A stretch of 14,906 nt of DNA from JBFGCA01 sp041567315 (GCA_041567315.1 JBFGCA010000116.1:1-14906); one strand, 5' to 3'. Positions 1-7,894 are shown, numbered from the stretch's first letter. Program-made: numbers and translations. The notes: generated by a model not told the origin, from the letters alone.

Positions 1-392
1 CGGGCAAGTGGTTGATGGGTCGGGAGCCGGCCGAGGCCGGTGCGGAGGTGGACTATCCGTTCCAGATCGGTGGCCAGCCGTTCATTCCGGCGGCGCGGCC
101 GGTGGTCGAGCCGGGGAGCCCGGCGGCGTTCTGTCTGCTGGGGCACAACCTGCCGGGCGGGGAGCTGACGGTGAGCGGCCGGCTGTACGGCGCCGACGGC
201 GAGCCGGTGCCGGGGGCAGAGATCGAGGTCGGCGGCGAGCGCAGCCGGGAGGCCAACGGCGCCGAGGGCCTGAAGGGCGTCTTCCGGGTCGACCGGGTGG
301 CGGCGGGCGAGTACCGGTTCGAGGTGACGGTCAGCGGCGGCGCCGGCGGCGACCCGCTCACCAGCTCCATCCCGCTGGTGGTCGGGGGCTGA
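1..392 (+). CDS. C-terminal fragment of a secreted protein, probably VWFA-related (acidobacterial type)
   Basis: The reading frame is open from the window edge (first full codon at position 3) to a TGA at 390-392, about 129 residues, so the start lies outside the window. The visible part has a PFxxGGQPFIPAARP segment, then a beta-rich stretch with LYGADGEPVPGAEIEV and a closing GVFRVDRVAAGEYRFEVTV. This pattern of short strands ending in a GEYRxxVTV strand resembles the carboxypeptidase-regulatory or Ig-like end domains that follow the VWA domain in VWFA-related proteins of Acidobacteriota. That assignment is from memory of the family; the VWA domain itself is not in the window. It is the only plus-strand gene here and is convergent with the PQQ-type propeller gene, 93 bp away. 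A possible internal start at 12-17 (TTG-ATG) has no ribosome binding site and is not favoured. Confidence 0.6.
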   Translation, partial: GKWLMGREPAEAGAEVDYPFQIGGQPFIPAARPVVEPGSPAAFCLLGHNLPGGELTVSGRLYGADGEPVPGAEIEVGGERSREANGAEGLKGVFRVDRVAAGEYRFEVTVSGGAGGDPLTSSIPLVVGG

Positions 393-432
393 GCGGCCGG
401 CCCGCGGAATCCGATTCGGTTGAGCCCGGGTC

Positions 433-453
433 GCCGGGGCTCGAGGCCCCGGC
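433..453. terminator. GC hairpin between convergent genes
   Basis: GCCGGGGC at 433-440 and GCCCCGGC at 446-453 form a perfect 8-bp stem around the 5-nt loop TCGAG. It lies in the 93-bp gap between the stops of two convergent genes (392 and 486), where a bidirectional terminator is expected. There is no T tract on either side, so classical intrinsic termination is uncertain. Confidence 0.4.
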
Positions 454-485
454 AGCGGGCCGGCGCCGGGGCGGGTTTCCGTGCG

Positions 486-2387
486 TCAGGACCCGGCCGC
501 GGTGACGGGCTCGCCGCCGCCCTCGGCCTCGATGCAGTAGAGGCTGTCGGCGGTGCGCAGCAGCAAGCAGCCGCCGGCGATCGCCGGCGAGGCGTAGACG
601 GCGCCGTCGAGCCGGTTGACGGCCAGCCGCTGGAACTCCGGCCCGGCGGCGATCACCGAGATCTCGCCTTCGATGCTCACCGCGTAGATCTTGCCGTCGC
701 CGGCCACCAGCGACGCGAAGTGATCGCCGCCGAGCCGCTGCTTCCACAGCTGGTCGCCGGTGGCGGCGTCGTAGCAGGTCATGATGCCCCCGTCGGTGAC
801 CGTGAACAGCTTGCCGTCGTAGAAGACCGGGGTCGAGATCGAGGCCACGCCGCGCCGCGATTCCCACAGCAGCTCGACGCCCGAGCCGTCGACGGCGGGG
901 CGCAGCACCATCATCGCCTTGTCGCCGTAGACGCCGCCGGTCACCGCGATCACGTCGCCGTCGTGCGCGAGACTCGCCACCATCTGCTCCATCGGGTAGT
1001 CGAGCGACCACAGCCGCTCGCCGCTGCCGGCGTCGTAGCCGACCAGCGCCTTCCACGAGGCGGTGACCAGCTGGGTGCCGTTGGCGGTGGGCCACAGCAG
1101 CGGGGTCCCGTAGGAGTCGCGCGCCCCCGGCGGCTCGATCTCCCACAGCCGCCGCCCCGACCGCTTGTCGAAGGCGGCGATCCAGCTCGGCGGTCCGCCC
1201 TGGAAGGCCTCGCTCTCCTGGACGACGATCACCGCGTCGGCGGTGAGCACCGGGCTGGTCGCCGCGCCGTAGCGGGTGTACCGGGCGTAGCCGGGGAAGC
1301 GCTCGGACCACAGCAACTTGCCGTCGTAGTCCAGGGCGGCGAGCCCCGAGCCGAAGTAGGCGAAGACCGTCTCGCCGTCGGTGGCGGGGGTCGGCATGGC
1401 GTAGGTGCCGCGCTCCCACTTCTGCTCGGGGGCGGCGGCGAAGGGCGCCCGCTCCCACAGCACCTCGCCGCTCTCGAGGTCCAGGCAGACGACGACCCGT
1501 AGCAGGGCGTTGAGGTAGTTGGCCGGGAAGAAGACCAGCGCCGCCAGCAGCACGAGCGGGACGGCGAGCCAGGGCCGGTGGCGCTGGGGGCCGCCCGCGC
1601 CCGCCGGCAACCGCCGGAAGGCGTAGAGATGCCAGCCCGCCAGGGCGAGACCAGGCACCAGCAGCACGATCCGCCGCTCGAGCGGCGCGGGGCCCAGCGG
1701 CGTCGACGGCGTCGCCCAGGCCAGCAGGGTAGCGCCCACCAGCACCAGGGCCGCCCCGAGCGGGCGCCATCTCGAGCCGGGCCGGAACCAGCCGACCGCG
1801 GCGCTGAGACCGAGCAGCGCCATGCCGCCGGTGACCCGCCAGGCGCGGCCCGGGTTGCCGAGCTCGTAGAAGGCGTCGGGGGCCAGGGCCAGCGCCACGG
1901 CCACGACCACGAACGCCAGCGAGACGCCGGCGACCAGCCGCGAGTCGCGCCGCTCCAAGGCGCGCCGGGGCGCGGCGGCATCGTGCGGCGCGCGGCGCAG
2001 GGCGCGGACGGCCAGCCACAGGAAGACCAGGGCCAGCCCCAGCACCCCGCCGACCAGCAGGCGGTCGAGCAGCGCGCCCTGGCGCCCCTCGTAGGCGGTG
2101 GTCACGAACACCCGCCCGTTGCTGGCGATCGGCGACGAGGTGCCCTCGCCCGGGATCGGCGTCCGCCAGCGCACGTTGGGGCCGTCCGGCTCCCAGCTGG
2201 TCGGCAGCGCTTGCGGCTCGGCCGCGACCCCCCGCCCCTCGGGGCCCCGCCACTGCGGCCACTCGGCGAGCGCGGGAGCCGCTAGAACAAGGAGAAGCTC
2301 GATCAGGAAGACAGCCGGCAGGGCTGCCTGGACCTTGGACCGGAGACCGTCTTTGCCCCGCGCGGACCTAGTCGTTTCACGTTCCAT
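486..2387 (-). CDS. PQQ-binding-like beta-propeller protein with an internal six-helix membrane domain
   Basis: The start chosen is the ATG at 2387 (MERETT), giving 633 residues; a GTG directly before it (2390) is equally possible, and GGAAG lies 9 nt upstream of the ATG. The frame stays open to 2582, but that extension has no signal-peptide character. Residues 17-41 form a signal peptide ending APALA before EWPQWRGP, the usual opening of exported PQQ-type propellers. The first blade runs to about residue 104 (GRVFVTTAYEG). Six hydrophobic segments follow at about 107-130, 151-170, 184-201, 209-225, 239-257 and 272-289. The propeller then resumes with CLDLESGEVLWE (301-312). Later blade motifs include LDYDGKLLW, FDKRSGRRLW, YDAGSGERLW and CYDAATGDQLW. 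No PQQ-ligand or dehydrogenase catalytic set is evident, so it is more likely a BamB-like or structural propeller than an enzyme. It lies downstream of the DUF4097 gene, past a terminator-like hairpin, and may be a separate transcription unit. Confidence 0.85.
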   Translation of the reverse strand: MERETTRSARGKDGLRSKVQAALPAVFLIELLLVLAAPALAEWPQWRGPEGRGVAAEPQALPTSWEPDGPNVRWRTPIPGEGTSSPIASNGRVFVTTAYEGRQGALLDRLLVGGVLGLALVFLWLAVRALRRAPHDAAAPRRALERRDSRLVAGVSLAFVVVAVALALAPDAFYELGNPGRAWRVTGGMALLGLSAAVGWFRPGSRWRPLGAALVLVGATLLAWATPSTPLGPAPLERRIVLLVPGLALAGWHLYAFRRLPAGAGGPQRHRPWLAVPLVLLAALVFFPANYLNALLRVVVCLDLESGEVLWERAPFAAAPEQKWERGTYAMPTPATDGETVFAYFGSGLAALDYDGKLLWSERFPGYARYTRYGAATSPVLTADAVIVVQESEAFQGGPPSWIAAFDKRSGRRLWEIEPPGARDSYGTPLLWPTANGTQLVTASWKALVGYDAGSGERLWSLDYPMEQMVASLAHDGDVIAVTGGVYGDKAMMVLRPAVDGSGVELLWESRRGVASISTPVFYDGKLFTVTDGGIMTCYDAATGDQLWKQRLGGDHFASLVAGDGKIYAVSIEGEISVIAAGPEFQRLAVNRLDGAVYASPAIAGGCLLLRTADSLYCIEAEGGGEPVTAAGS

Positions 2388-2644
2388 CACGGGAGGCTTC
2401 CAGAGTCTCAGATGCACAGGCAGCACCGATCCTGCGCTCGGATTCAAGTAGGAGGTCGTGTCGTGGGTCGGGGTGAGACCAGACCGCCCGCTCGGTCCGA
2501 CTTCCGCCGCGCCGCGTTGGTGGCGCCGCCGTAGCCTGCCAAGCGGTGCCGGCAGAGCGCGGACTCTAGCAGCCCGGAGCAAAAGGCCGCGAGCCGGCCC
2601 CCGGTGAGCGGTTCGTCCGGACTGTTCTGGGTGCGGCCTCCGGC
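2388..2644. other. Intergenic region between the DUF4097 and PQQ-type propeller genes
   Basis: This 257-bp gap is the longest non-coding stretch on the minus strand. It holds a terminator-like hairpin at 2581-2599. The rest must contain any promoter for the PQQ-type propeller gene, but I could not find a convincing -35/-10 pair. The propeller frame remains open across part of it (to 2582), with arginine-rich, less biased codons typical of unconstrained GC-rich sequence. Confidence 0.5.
2581..2599 (-). terminator. Rho-independent terminator candidate after the DUF4097 gene
   Basis: On the minus strand, GGCCG-GCTCG-CGGCC is a 5-bp all-GC stem with a 5-nt loop, followed at once by TTTT (2584-2581). 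It begins 45 nt after the DUF4097 stop codon and precedes the PQQ-type propeller gene, so it may end the transcript of the long upstream gene run. The stem is short and the T tract has only four bases. Confidence 0.5.
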
Positions 2645-3556
2645 TCAGAGGCTGGCGAGCTGGATGCTGCCGCCGCTCGAGCGCATCTTGAGCTCGGCGC
2701 CGCCGCCGTTGAGCCGGCCGCGGACCGCGCTGCTGGTCACCCGGCCCTGGACGGTGACCGGCAGGTCGAGGATGACCGAGCCTCCGGAGGTGGAGGCGTC
2801 GATGTCGAGGGCGGCCGCGGGATCGACGTGGGCGACGACGCGGCCACCCGAGGTCGACAACAGCCCGCCGGAGGAGTTGCCGGGGGCGAAGCGCACCGTC
2901 ACCGGGCCGCCCGAGGTGTGTGCCTCGACCCGGCCGCCGGCCTCCTCGATGCGGATCGGACCGCCGCTGGTGTGGACCTCGAGATCGCCGGCCACCCGCT
3001 CGACCGCCACCGGGCCGCCCGAGGTGTGAAGCCGGGCGGTGGCGCCGAGGTCGCGGGCCTCGATCGGTCCGCCGCTGGTCCGCGCCTCGGTCGGCCCGGC
3101 CAGGTCATCGAGCGCCACCGGGCCGCCGGAGGTGTGGAGGCGCACCTCGCCCGCGACCGACGCCACCTCGACGCGGCCGCCGGAGGTCTCGACGTCGACG
3201 GCGGCGTCGGCCGGCACCTCGACCGCGAACTGGAGCACCTCGCGCCCCTGGGCAAACAGCCTGCCGACGCCGCGGGCGCGCCGCTCGGCCTTGACCGTCA
3301 CCCGGTCGGCCCCTTCTTCGAAGCCAAAGACGAATCGCTGTTCGATGTCTTCGCGGGGCGAGGTCACGAGCACCCGGACGCCGCTCCTGGCCGTCCCGCG
3401 CACGGTGACGCTGCCGGCCTCGGTGTCGAGCACGAGCGTCCCTCCCGGCGCCAGCGCCAGCTCGCGCTCGAGACGGAAGTCGGCCATGGCGGCCACCGGC
3501 AGCAGCAGCAGAAAGCAGCCGAGAAGAAGGGCGTTTGGGGTGGTTTGTAGGCGCAT
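2645..3556 (-). CDS. DUF4097 family beta-solenoid protein (putative adhesin type), exported
   Basis: The ATG at 3556 gives 303 residues and is preceded by GGAGAG with 6 nt spacing. The frame is open far upstream through the neighbouring gene, but that part is a shadow. Residues 1-25 are a signal peptide (hydrophobic core LLLGCFLLLLP, likely cleavage after AMA). An LLGC tetrad at 11-14 resembles a lipobox but sits inside the hydrophobic core, so lipidation is unlikely. The body is the repetitive G/S/T/V-rich pattern of DUF4097/DUF4098 proteins, predicted to form a right-handed beta-helix. TSGG occurs with its T at residues 124, 142, 160, 178, 196 and 214, exactly every 18 residues, then at 235 and 256, with SSGG near 293. 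The molecular function of DUF4097 proteins is not established. It follows TPR-A by 83 bp on the same strand and probably belongs to the same transcript. Confidence 0.85.
   Translation of the reverse strand: MRLQTTPNALLLGCFLLLLPVAAMADFRLERELALAPGGTLVLDTEAGSVTVRGTARSGVRVLVTSPREDIEQRFVFGFEEGADRVTVKAERRARGVGRLFAQGREVLQFAVEVPADAAVDVETSGGRVEVASVAGEVRLHTSGGPVALDDLAGPTEARTSGGPIEARDLGATARLHTSGGPVAVERVAGDLEVHTSGGPIRIEEAGGRVEAHTSGGPVTVRFAPGNSSGGLLSTSGGRVVAHVDPAAALDIDASTSGGSVILDLPVTVQGRVTSSAVRGRLNGGGAELKMRSSGGSIQLASL
2918..3187 (-). repeat. 54-bp (18-residue) tandem repeat inside the DUF4097 gene
   Basis: Five full 54-bp units code for residues 124-213, each starting TSGG, and a sixth TSGG begins at 214. 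From the second unit on, units alternate TSGGPV, TSGGPI, TSGGPV, TSGGPI, TSGGPV. The serine codon alternates with them: TCC or TCG in PV units and AGC in PI units. This makes a 108-bp higher-order repeat. Confidence 0.85.
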
Positions 3557-3562
3557 GGCGAT

Positions 3563-3568
3563 CTCTCC
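3563..3568 (-). promoter_or_regulatory. Ribosome binding site fixing the DUF4097 start
   Basis: GGAGAG on the minus strand lies 6 nt before the ATG at 3556. It decides the start within a frame that stays open more than 2 kb upstream. Confidence 0.7.
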
Positions 3569-3639
3569 ACGGTCGGTGGCGGTTGAAGGCGTTTTCTGGG
3601 TGAGACGGGAAAGCCGGGTGGGAGTTTCACTTCCCTGGC

Positions 3640-5619
3640 CTACCAGGCCGGCGGCGCGACCTCGCGGCGCTCGAAGTGCGCGAGGTCGTTCTCCAGCTCG
3701 GCCAGCCGCTCGGCGGCGAGGCCGCCGCGGCGCGAGGCTTCGAGGAGCTGGCGGTGCCAGGCGGCGGCTTCGTCGAAGCGGCCGGCGGCGGCCAGGGCCA
3801 GACCCACCGAGCGCGCGTTGGCGGGGCTGGGGTCGGCACCGAGGGTCTCGCGGGCCAGGGCGAGGGCGCGCGCGCCGTCGCGCAAGGCCGGGTCGGGCGC
3901 GGTGGCCAGGACGCGGACCAGCAGGTGGGTGAGGGCGGTGGCGGCGGGCAGCGCCTGGCGCGCGGTCTCGAGGCGCTCGCGGGCGGTCGCCACGTCGCCG
4001 GCCGCGAGCAGCGCCAGCGCCTCCCCGCGGCGGGCGTCGGCGTCCTCGGGATCGAGGGCTGCCGCGGTCGCGAACGAGGCCGCGGCCTCGCGGTGGGCGC
4101 CGGCCGCTAGCCGGGCGGCGGCCAGGTTGAAGTGGGCGTCGCGGAGGTCGGGGGCCAGCTCGGTGGCGCGGGCCAGGTGGCGCACGGCGTCCTCGGCGTG
4201 CCCGAGCTGCTGGGCGATGCTGCCGAGCTGGAACTCGACCAGCGCCTCCTCGGGGGTCCCCGCCGCCGCCGGCAGCAGCGGCTCGAGCAGCGCCGCGGCC
4301 GCCGCCGCCTGGCCGCCGCGAGCCAGCAGCGCCGCCAGATCGAGTCCGGCCGCCACCTGAGCGGGGTCGTCCAAGAGCACCCGCCGCAGCTCGCTCTCGG
4401 CCTCGGCGAAGCGCTCCAGACGGGCGAGGCAGCCGGCGCGCTGGCGGCGCGCCACCGAGTCGCGGGGATCGAGCTCCAGGACGCGGTCGAAGACCCCCAC
4501 GGCCTCGGCGCAGCGCCCGAGACCGGCGAGAACGCGGGCCAGCGCCAGGGCGGCGTCGGGGTCGCCCTGGTCGGCGTCGACGGCGGCTTGCAGCTCGATG
4601 GCCGCCTCCTGGCGGCGTCCGGCTTCGAGCAGGGCCGAGCCCAGGTTGTAACGGGCGACGGCGTTGTCGGGCTCGGCCGCCAGCACCCGGCGGTACTCGA
4701 CCACCGCCTCCTCCAGCTCGCCGGCGGCGGCCAGGGCGGTGGCCAGCAGGTGCCGTGCTTCGAGGCTGTCGGGGTCCTCGGCGAGGGCGGCGCGGCAGTC
4801 GGCGACCGCTGCCCCCGGCTGCTCGCGCCCCAGCGCCGCCGAGCAGCGCGCCAGCCTGACGCGGGCGCCGCCGGCCAGCGCCTGGACGGCGAGCATCCGC
4901 GGGTCGGGGAGCTCGACCGGGCGCCGGGCGAAGGCCTCCAGCCGCCGGCTCTCGGCGAAGTGGCGCCGGGCCCGGCTCTCGTCGCCGAGCTGCCTGAAGA
5001 CCAGTCCGAGCTGGTAGTGGATGCCGGCCGCCCGGGGCTGGAGGGCGAGCGCCCTGGCGAGCAGCTCGCCGGCCTCTTCGAGCCGGTCCTGGGAGCGTCG
5101 GATCTGGCCCAGGCCGTAGAGCGCCGCCGCCGCCGGCTCGCCGCGGGCGAGCGCCTGGCCGAAGGCCTGCTCGGCGCCGCTCTGGTCGCCTCTCTGGAGA
5201 CGCACCTGGCCCAGACGCAGCAGCGCCGGCAGGTCGCCGGGCTCGAGCTCCAGGGTCCGCAGCAGGTGGCGCTCGGCGGTCTCCGGCTCGCCGTCGCGCT
5301 GGGCGACGACCGCCAGCAGGTAGGGCCATTCGGCGTTCTCCGGGGCCAGCGCGGCGGCCCCGGCGAGGGCGGCGCGGGCGGGCTCGCGCAGGTCGTGGGC
5401 CAGATAGAGCCGCCCCAGCTCGCCCCAGGCCCGCGGGCGCTCGGCGGGGCCGGCCGCGGCGGCGGCCGCCCGCGCCTCGGTCAGCCGCCGTCGGACCCCC
5501 TCTTCGAGGCCGTCGAGGGGCGGCTCGGGGACCTCGGCGAGCCGTGGCTCCGCACCGCCTGCGGGTGCGGCGATCGCCGCTGCCAGGGCCAGCGTCGCCA
5601 GTAGGAGAGGGCGTCGCAC
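3640..5619 (-). CDS. TPR-A: exported tetratricopeptide repeat protein
   Basis: The GTG start at 5619 gives 659 residues beginning VRRPLLLATLALAAAIAAPAGGA, a clean signal peptide. It lies 5 nt after the TAG of TPR-B (5625-5627), with GGAGGG 12 nt upstream, so translation is probably coupled. After the signal comes a helical segment (EEGVRRRLTEARAA), GELGRLYLAHDL, and a long array of about 34-residue TPR helices with typical AxxxLxxALxLxPxx endings. A linker around PDPRMLAVQALAGG separates two TPR blocks, as in TPR-B and TPR-C. Near the C terminus LATAPDPALRDGARALALA is the RDG-containing motif common in bacterial TPR proteins. It ends APPAW, lacking the PCRAPWL tail of its two paralogues. TPR arrays bind other proteins; no catalytic domain is seen. 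It is the most divergent of the three TPR proteins. Confidence 0.9.
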   Translation of the reverse strand: MRRPLLLATLALAAAIAAPAGGAEPRLAEVPEPPLDGLEEGVRRRLTEARAAAAAAGPAERPRAWGELGRLYLAHDLREPARAALAGAAALAPENAEWPYLLAVVAQRDGEPETAERHLLRTLELEPGDLPALLRLGQVRLQRGDQSGAEQAFGQALARGEPAAAALYGLGQIRRSQDRLEEAGELLARALALQPRAAGIHYQLGLVFRQLGDESRARRHFAESRRLEAFARRPVELPDPRMLAVQALAGGARVRLARCSAALGREQPGAAVADCRAALAEDPDSLEARHLLATALAAAGELEEAVVEYRRVLAAEPDNAVARYNLGSALLEAGRRQEAAIELQAAVDADQGDPDAALALARVLAGLGRCAEAVGVFDRVLELDPRDSVARRQRAGCLARLERFAEAESELRRVLLDDPAQVAAGLDLAALLARGGQAAAAAALLEPLLPAAAGTPEEALVEFQLGSIAQQLGHAEDAVRHLARATELAPDLRDAHFNLAAARLAAGAHREAAASFATAAALDPEDADARRGEALALLAAGDVATARERLETARQALPAATALTHLLVRVLATAPDPALRDGARALALARETLGADPSPANARSVGLALAAAGRFDEAAAWHRQLLEASRRGGLAAERLAELENDLAHFERREVAPPAW

Positions 5620-5624
5620 GGCCG

Positions 5625-7718
5625 CTACCCGCCCTCCAGCCACGGCGCGCGGCAGGGCTCGCCACGCTCGTAGGCGGCCAGCCGCGCCTCGAGAACCCCG
5701 AGCCGGGCGGTGGCGCCGCGCCGCCCGCTCTCGGCGAGGATGCGGCGTTGCCACTCGACCGCCTCGGCGAAGCGGCCCAGCTCGGCGTAGGCCATGGCCA
5801 GGGTCTCGGCGTGCTCCAGCGTCTGCTGCTGGCGGAACACCTCTTCGGCCAGGGCCAGGGCGCGGGCACCGTCGCGCGCCGCGGCGTCGGGGCAGGTGGC
5901 GAGCAGCCGGGCCAGGGCGTGCCGCAGCTCGAGGCTCCCGGGCAGGCGCTCGGTGCTCTCCTCGAGCCGCTCCCGGGCCTCGACGCAGCGCTCGTCCAGC
6001 AGCAGCGCCAAAGCGCGCCCGAAGTGGGCCGGCTCGGCCGCGGGCTCGAGGGCCAGCAGTCGGTCGAAGCTCGCCACCGCCTCCCCGAAGCGGCCGGCGC
6101 GGGCCTGCAGCCCGGCCAGGGTCGAGAGCAGCTGCGCGGTCGGCGGCAGGGCGGCCGCCGCCTTCTCCAGGTGGTCCAGCGCCGGCGCCGGATCGCCGCG
6201 CTCGAGCAGCAGCCTCCCGCTCTCCAGGTGGGCCAGGCCCGCGGTCTCGGGGTCCGGCCGGCCGGCGAGCAGCGCCTCGTACTCCTCGAGCGCCGCCTCC
6301 GGGCCCTCGAGCCGCCGACGCAGCGCCGCCAGACCGAGCCGCGCCTCGCTGTTCTCGGGGTTCGCGGCCAGCACCGCCCGCAGGGTCGCCGCCGCCTCGG
6401 CGTAGCGCTCGCGGCGGGTCAGCAGGCGGGCCTGCTCGAGCCGCGCCAGCTCGTGGTGGGGGTCGATGGCGAGCGCCGCGGCCAGATGCTCCTCGGCCTC
6501 GTCGGGGCGATCGAGCCGCTGGGCGGCCACCGCCAGACCGAGGTGGGCCTTGAAACTGGCGGGGTCGTCCTCGAGGGCGCGGCGCAGCTCGGCGGCGGCC
6601 TCTTCGTAGGCGCCGCCCCCGGCCAGCAGGGTGGCCAGCTCGACCCGCACCGCGGCGTTGCCGGGCTCGGCGGCGAGCACCCGCCGGTATTCCTCGGCGG
6701 CCGCCGCCGGGTCGTCCCGGCGCGCCAGCGCCGAGGCCAGGGCGCGGCGGGCCATCACGCTCTCCGGGTCGGCGGCGAGCGCCTGCCGGTAGCGCTCGAC
6801 CGCCCCTTCGAGGTCCCCGGCCAGCGAGGCCTGGGCACCGTAGAAGATGTGGAAGGAGGCGCCGCGGGCCAGTGCCGGTAGCTGGTCGATCAGGGGATCC
6901 GGGAAAGCCGGCCGGCCGCCGCGCCGCGCGGCGAGGTGGTGGCGGGCCCGCTCCAGCTCGCCCAGCTCGCGGTAGGCCAGACCCAGTGGATAGCGGACCC
7001 CGGCCAGCCCGGGATCCAGGGCCAGCGCCGCCTCGAACTGCTCGACGGCGGTCGCCGGATCGCCGGCCAGCACCGCCGCCTGTCCCATCCCGGCCCGCGC
7101 CGCCGCCAGGCGGGGAGCGCGCTCCAGCGCGCGCCGGAAGTAGTCCGCGGCCTCCGCAGGCCGGTGGCGGGCCAGCTCGAGACGGCCCAGGCGCACCAGG
7201 CTCGGCGGATCGCCGGGCCGCAGCTCGAGCACCTCCCGGAAGCGCTCGACGGCGGTCTCCAGCCGCCCCAGATCCTGGGCGATCACCCCCAGGTAGTAGG
7301 GCCAGCGGGCGTCGCCGGGCGCCAACCGCCGGGCGGCCTCGAAGGCCTGCTCGGCCACCCCCTCCAGCCCATAGAGAAAGTACAGCCGGCCCAGCCCGCC
7401 GGCCGCCTCGGCGAGCTCCGCGTCCGGAGTCCCGGGTCGCTGCTCGAGCGCGGCCACCGCCGCCCGCGCCTCGGCGAGCTGTCGCCGGACCGCCGGCTCC
7501 ATCGAGTCGAGGTCGGGCTCCGCCAGCGTGATGCCTCGCGACTGCGGGACATCCGAGGGTGGTTCGCCCTGCACCACGCCGTCTGCCGGCCGGGCGGGGG
7601 TCGCGGCCAGAGTCCAGGTGAGTAAGACAGTCAGGATTCGCCGGGTGGCTGGCTCGAGCCCGGCCGCAGACCCGGCTCCCGCCGGCCTGTCGCGTCCCCC
7701 GGTCGAGTCGGGTGGCAC
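5625..7718 (-). CDS. TPR-B: exported tetratricopeptide repeat protein, partner of CRTAC1-B
   Basis: The stop is a TAG at 5625-5627. The start is uncertain. The GTG at 7718 gives 697 residues, with a signal-like segment ATRRILTVLLTWTLAATPARPA at about residues 25-46. A GTG at 7898 overlaps the upstream TGA as GTGA and would add 60 residues, but that stretch lacks export features, has weaker GC3 bias and includes a strong hairpin, so I prefer 7718. The body has AVRRQLAEARAA, GRLYFLYGL, then a TPR block, the linker FPDPLIDQLPALARG, and a second TPR block. It ends with LATCPDAAARDGARALALA and the tail YERGEPCRAPWLEGG. It is collinear with TPR-C throughout, including the tail, and each follows a CRTAC1 gene. 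Its role is probably as a protein-binding scaffold outside the cytoplasm (inference). Confidence 0.85.
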   Translation of the reverse strand: MPPDSTGGRDRPAGAGSAAGLEPATRRILTVLLTWTLAATPARPADGVVQGEPPSDVPQSRGITLAEPDLDSMEPAVRRQLAEARAAVAALEQRPGTPDAELAEAAGGLGRLYFLYGLEGVAEQAFEAARRLAPGDARWPYYLGVIAQDLGRLETAVERFREVLELRPGDPPSLVRLGRLELARHRPAEAADYFRRALERAPRLAAARAGMGQAAVLAGDPATAVEQFEAALALDPGLAGVRYPLGLAYRELGELERARHHLAARRGGRPAFPDPLIDQLPALARGASFHIFYGAQASLAGDLEGAVERYRQALAADPESVMARRALASALARRDDPAAAAEEYRRVLAAEPGNAAVRVELATLLAGGGAYEEAAAELRRALEDDPASFKAHLGLAVAAQRLDRPDEAEEHLAAALAIDPHHELARLEQARLLTRRERYAEAAATLRAVLAANPENSEARLGLAALRRRLEGPEAALEEYEALLAGRPDPETAGLAHLESGRLLLERGDPAPALDHLEKAAAALPPTAQLLSTLAGLQARAGRFGEAVASFDRLLALEPAAEPAHFGRALALLLDERCVEARERLEESTERLPGSLELRHALARLLATCPDAAARDGARALALAEEVFRQQQTLEHAETLAMAYAELGRFAEAVEWQRRILAESGRRGATARLGVLEARLAAYERGEPCRAPWLEGG

Positions 7719-7724
7719 CCCGGT

Positions 7725-7758
7725 CGGCGCCCCGCGCCGGCTGGCCGGCGGGGCGCCG
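7725..7758 (-). promoter_or_regulatory. Very stable hairpin just upstream of the TPR-B start
   Basis: Ten terminal bases on each side (CGGCGCCCCG and its complement) pair perfectly. After a 2-nt bulge an inner CCGG/CCGG stem closes a 4-nt loop. On the minus strand the hairpin ends 6 nt before the GTG at 7718. It could lower translation, block ribosomes or RNA polymerase, or protect an mRNA end. There is no T tract. Confidence 0.5.
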
Positions 7759-7826
7759 GCACGAAGCGCGGCCGGACCCGGTGCTACCTGGAAGAACGCG
7801 CAGCCCGCACCGGTGGCGGAGGGGGA

Positions 7827-7860
7827 CCCGTTCGAGAGAGGGCCAGCGCGAAGGAACGGG
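7827..7860 (-). other. Second inverted repeat in the CRTAC1-B/TPR-B spacer
   Basis: CCCGTTC at 7827-7833 pairs with GAACGGG at 7854-7860, a 7-bp stem with a 20-nt loop. It is weaker than the neighbouring hairpin and may be incidental. Confidence 0.3.
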
Positions 7861-7894
7861 CTTGATCCTTTGCGCGCCACCTGGTGTTGGCCGG

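Larger units (their letters stand above)
7719..7894 (-). other. Structured spacer between CRTAC1-B and TPR-B
   Basis: This 176-bp stretch lies after the CRTAC1-B stop and before the preferred TPR-B start. In frame with TPR-B it is open, but codons such as CAA, AAA, GGA, TCA, CTT and GTA are much commoner than in the gene body. It contains two hairpins, at 7725-7758 and 7827-7860. The matching junction between CRTAC1-C and TPR-C has no spacer at all. Confidence 0.55.

Noticed and set aside
358..2262. Long Arg/Ala-rich minus-strand frame overlapping the PQQ-type propeller gene.
   Set aside because: It is an alternate-frame shadow. The propeller motifs, signal peptide and membrane segments are all in the other frame.
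3557..3639. Promoter or terminator in the 83-bp gap between TPR-A and DUF4097.
   Set aside because: No stem with a T tract and no -35/-10 pair could be recognised; only the ribosome binding site is supported.
2645..5869. A single 1074-codon frame joining the DUF4097 gene to sequence in the TPR-A region, suggesting a fusion.
   Set aside because: The part beyond 3556 is an out-of-frame shadow of TPR-A. A good ribosome binding site and signal peptide define the DUF4097 start at 3556.
7780..7875. Possible tRNA gene in the CRTAC1-B/TPR-B spacer, because of a GTTCGAGA stretch and nearby stems.
   Set aside because: The T-arm stem does not pair, and no acceptor stem or anticodon arm could be assembled on either strand.
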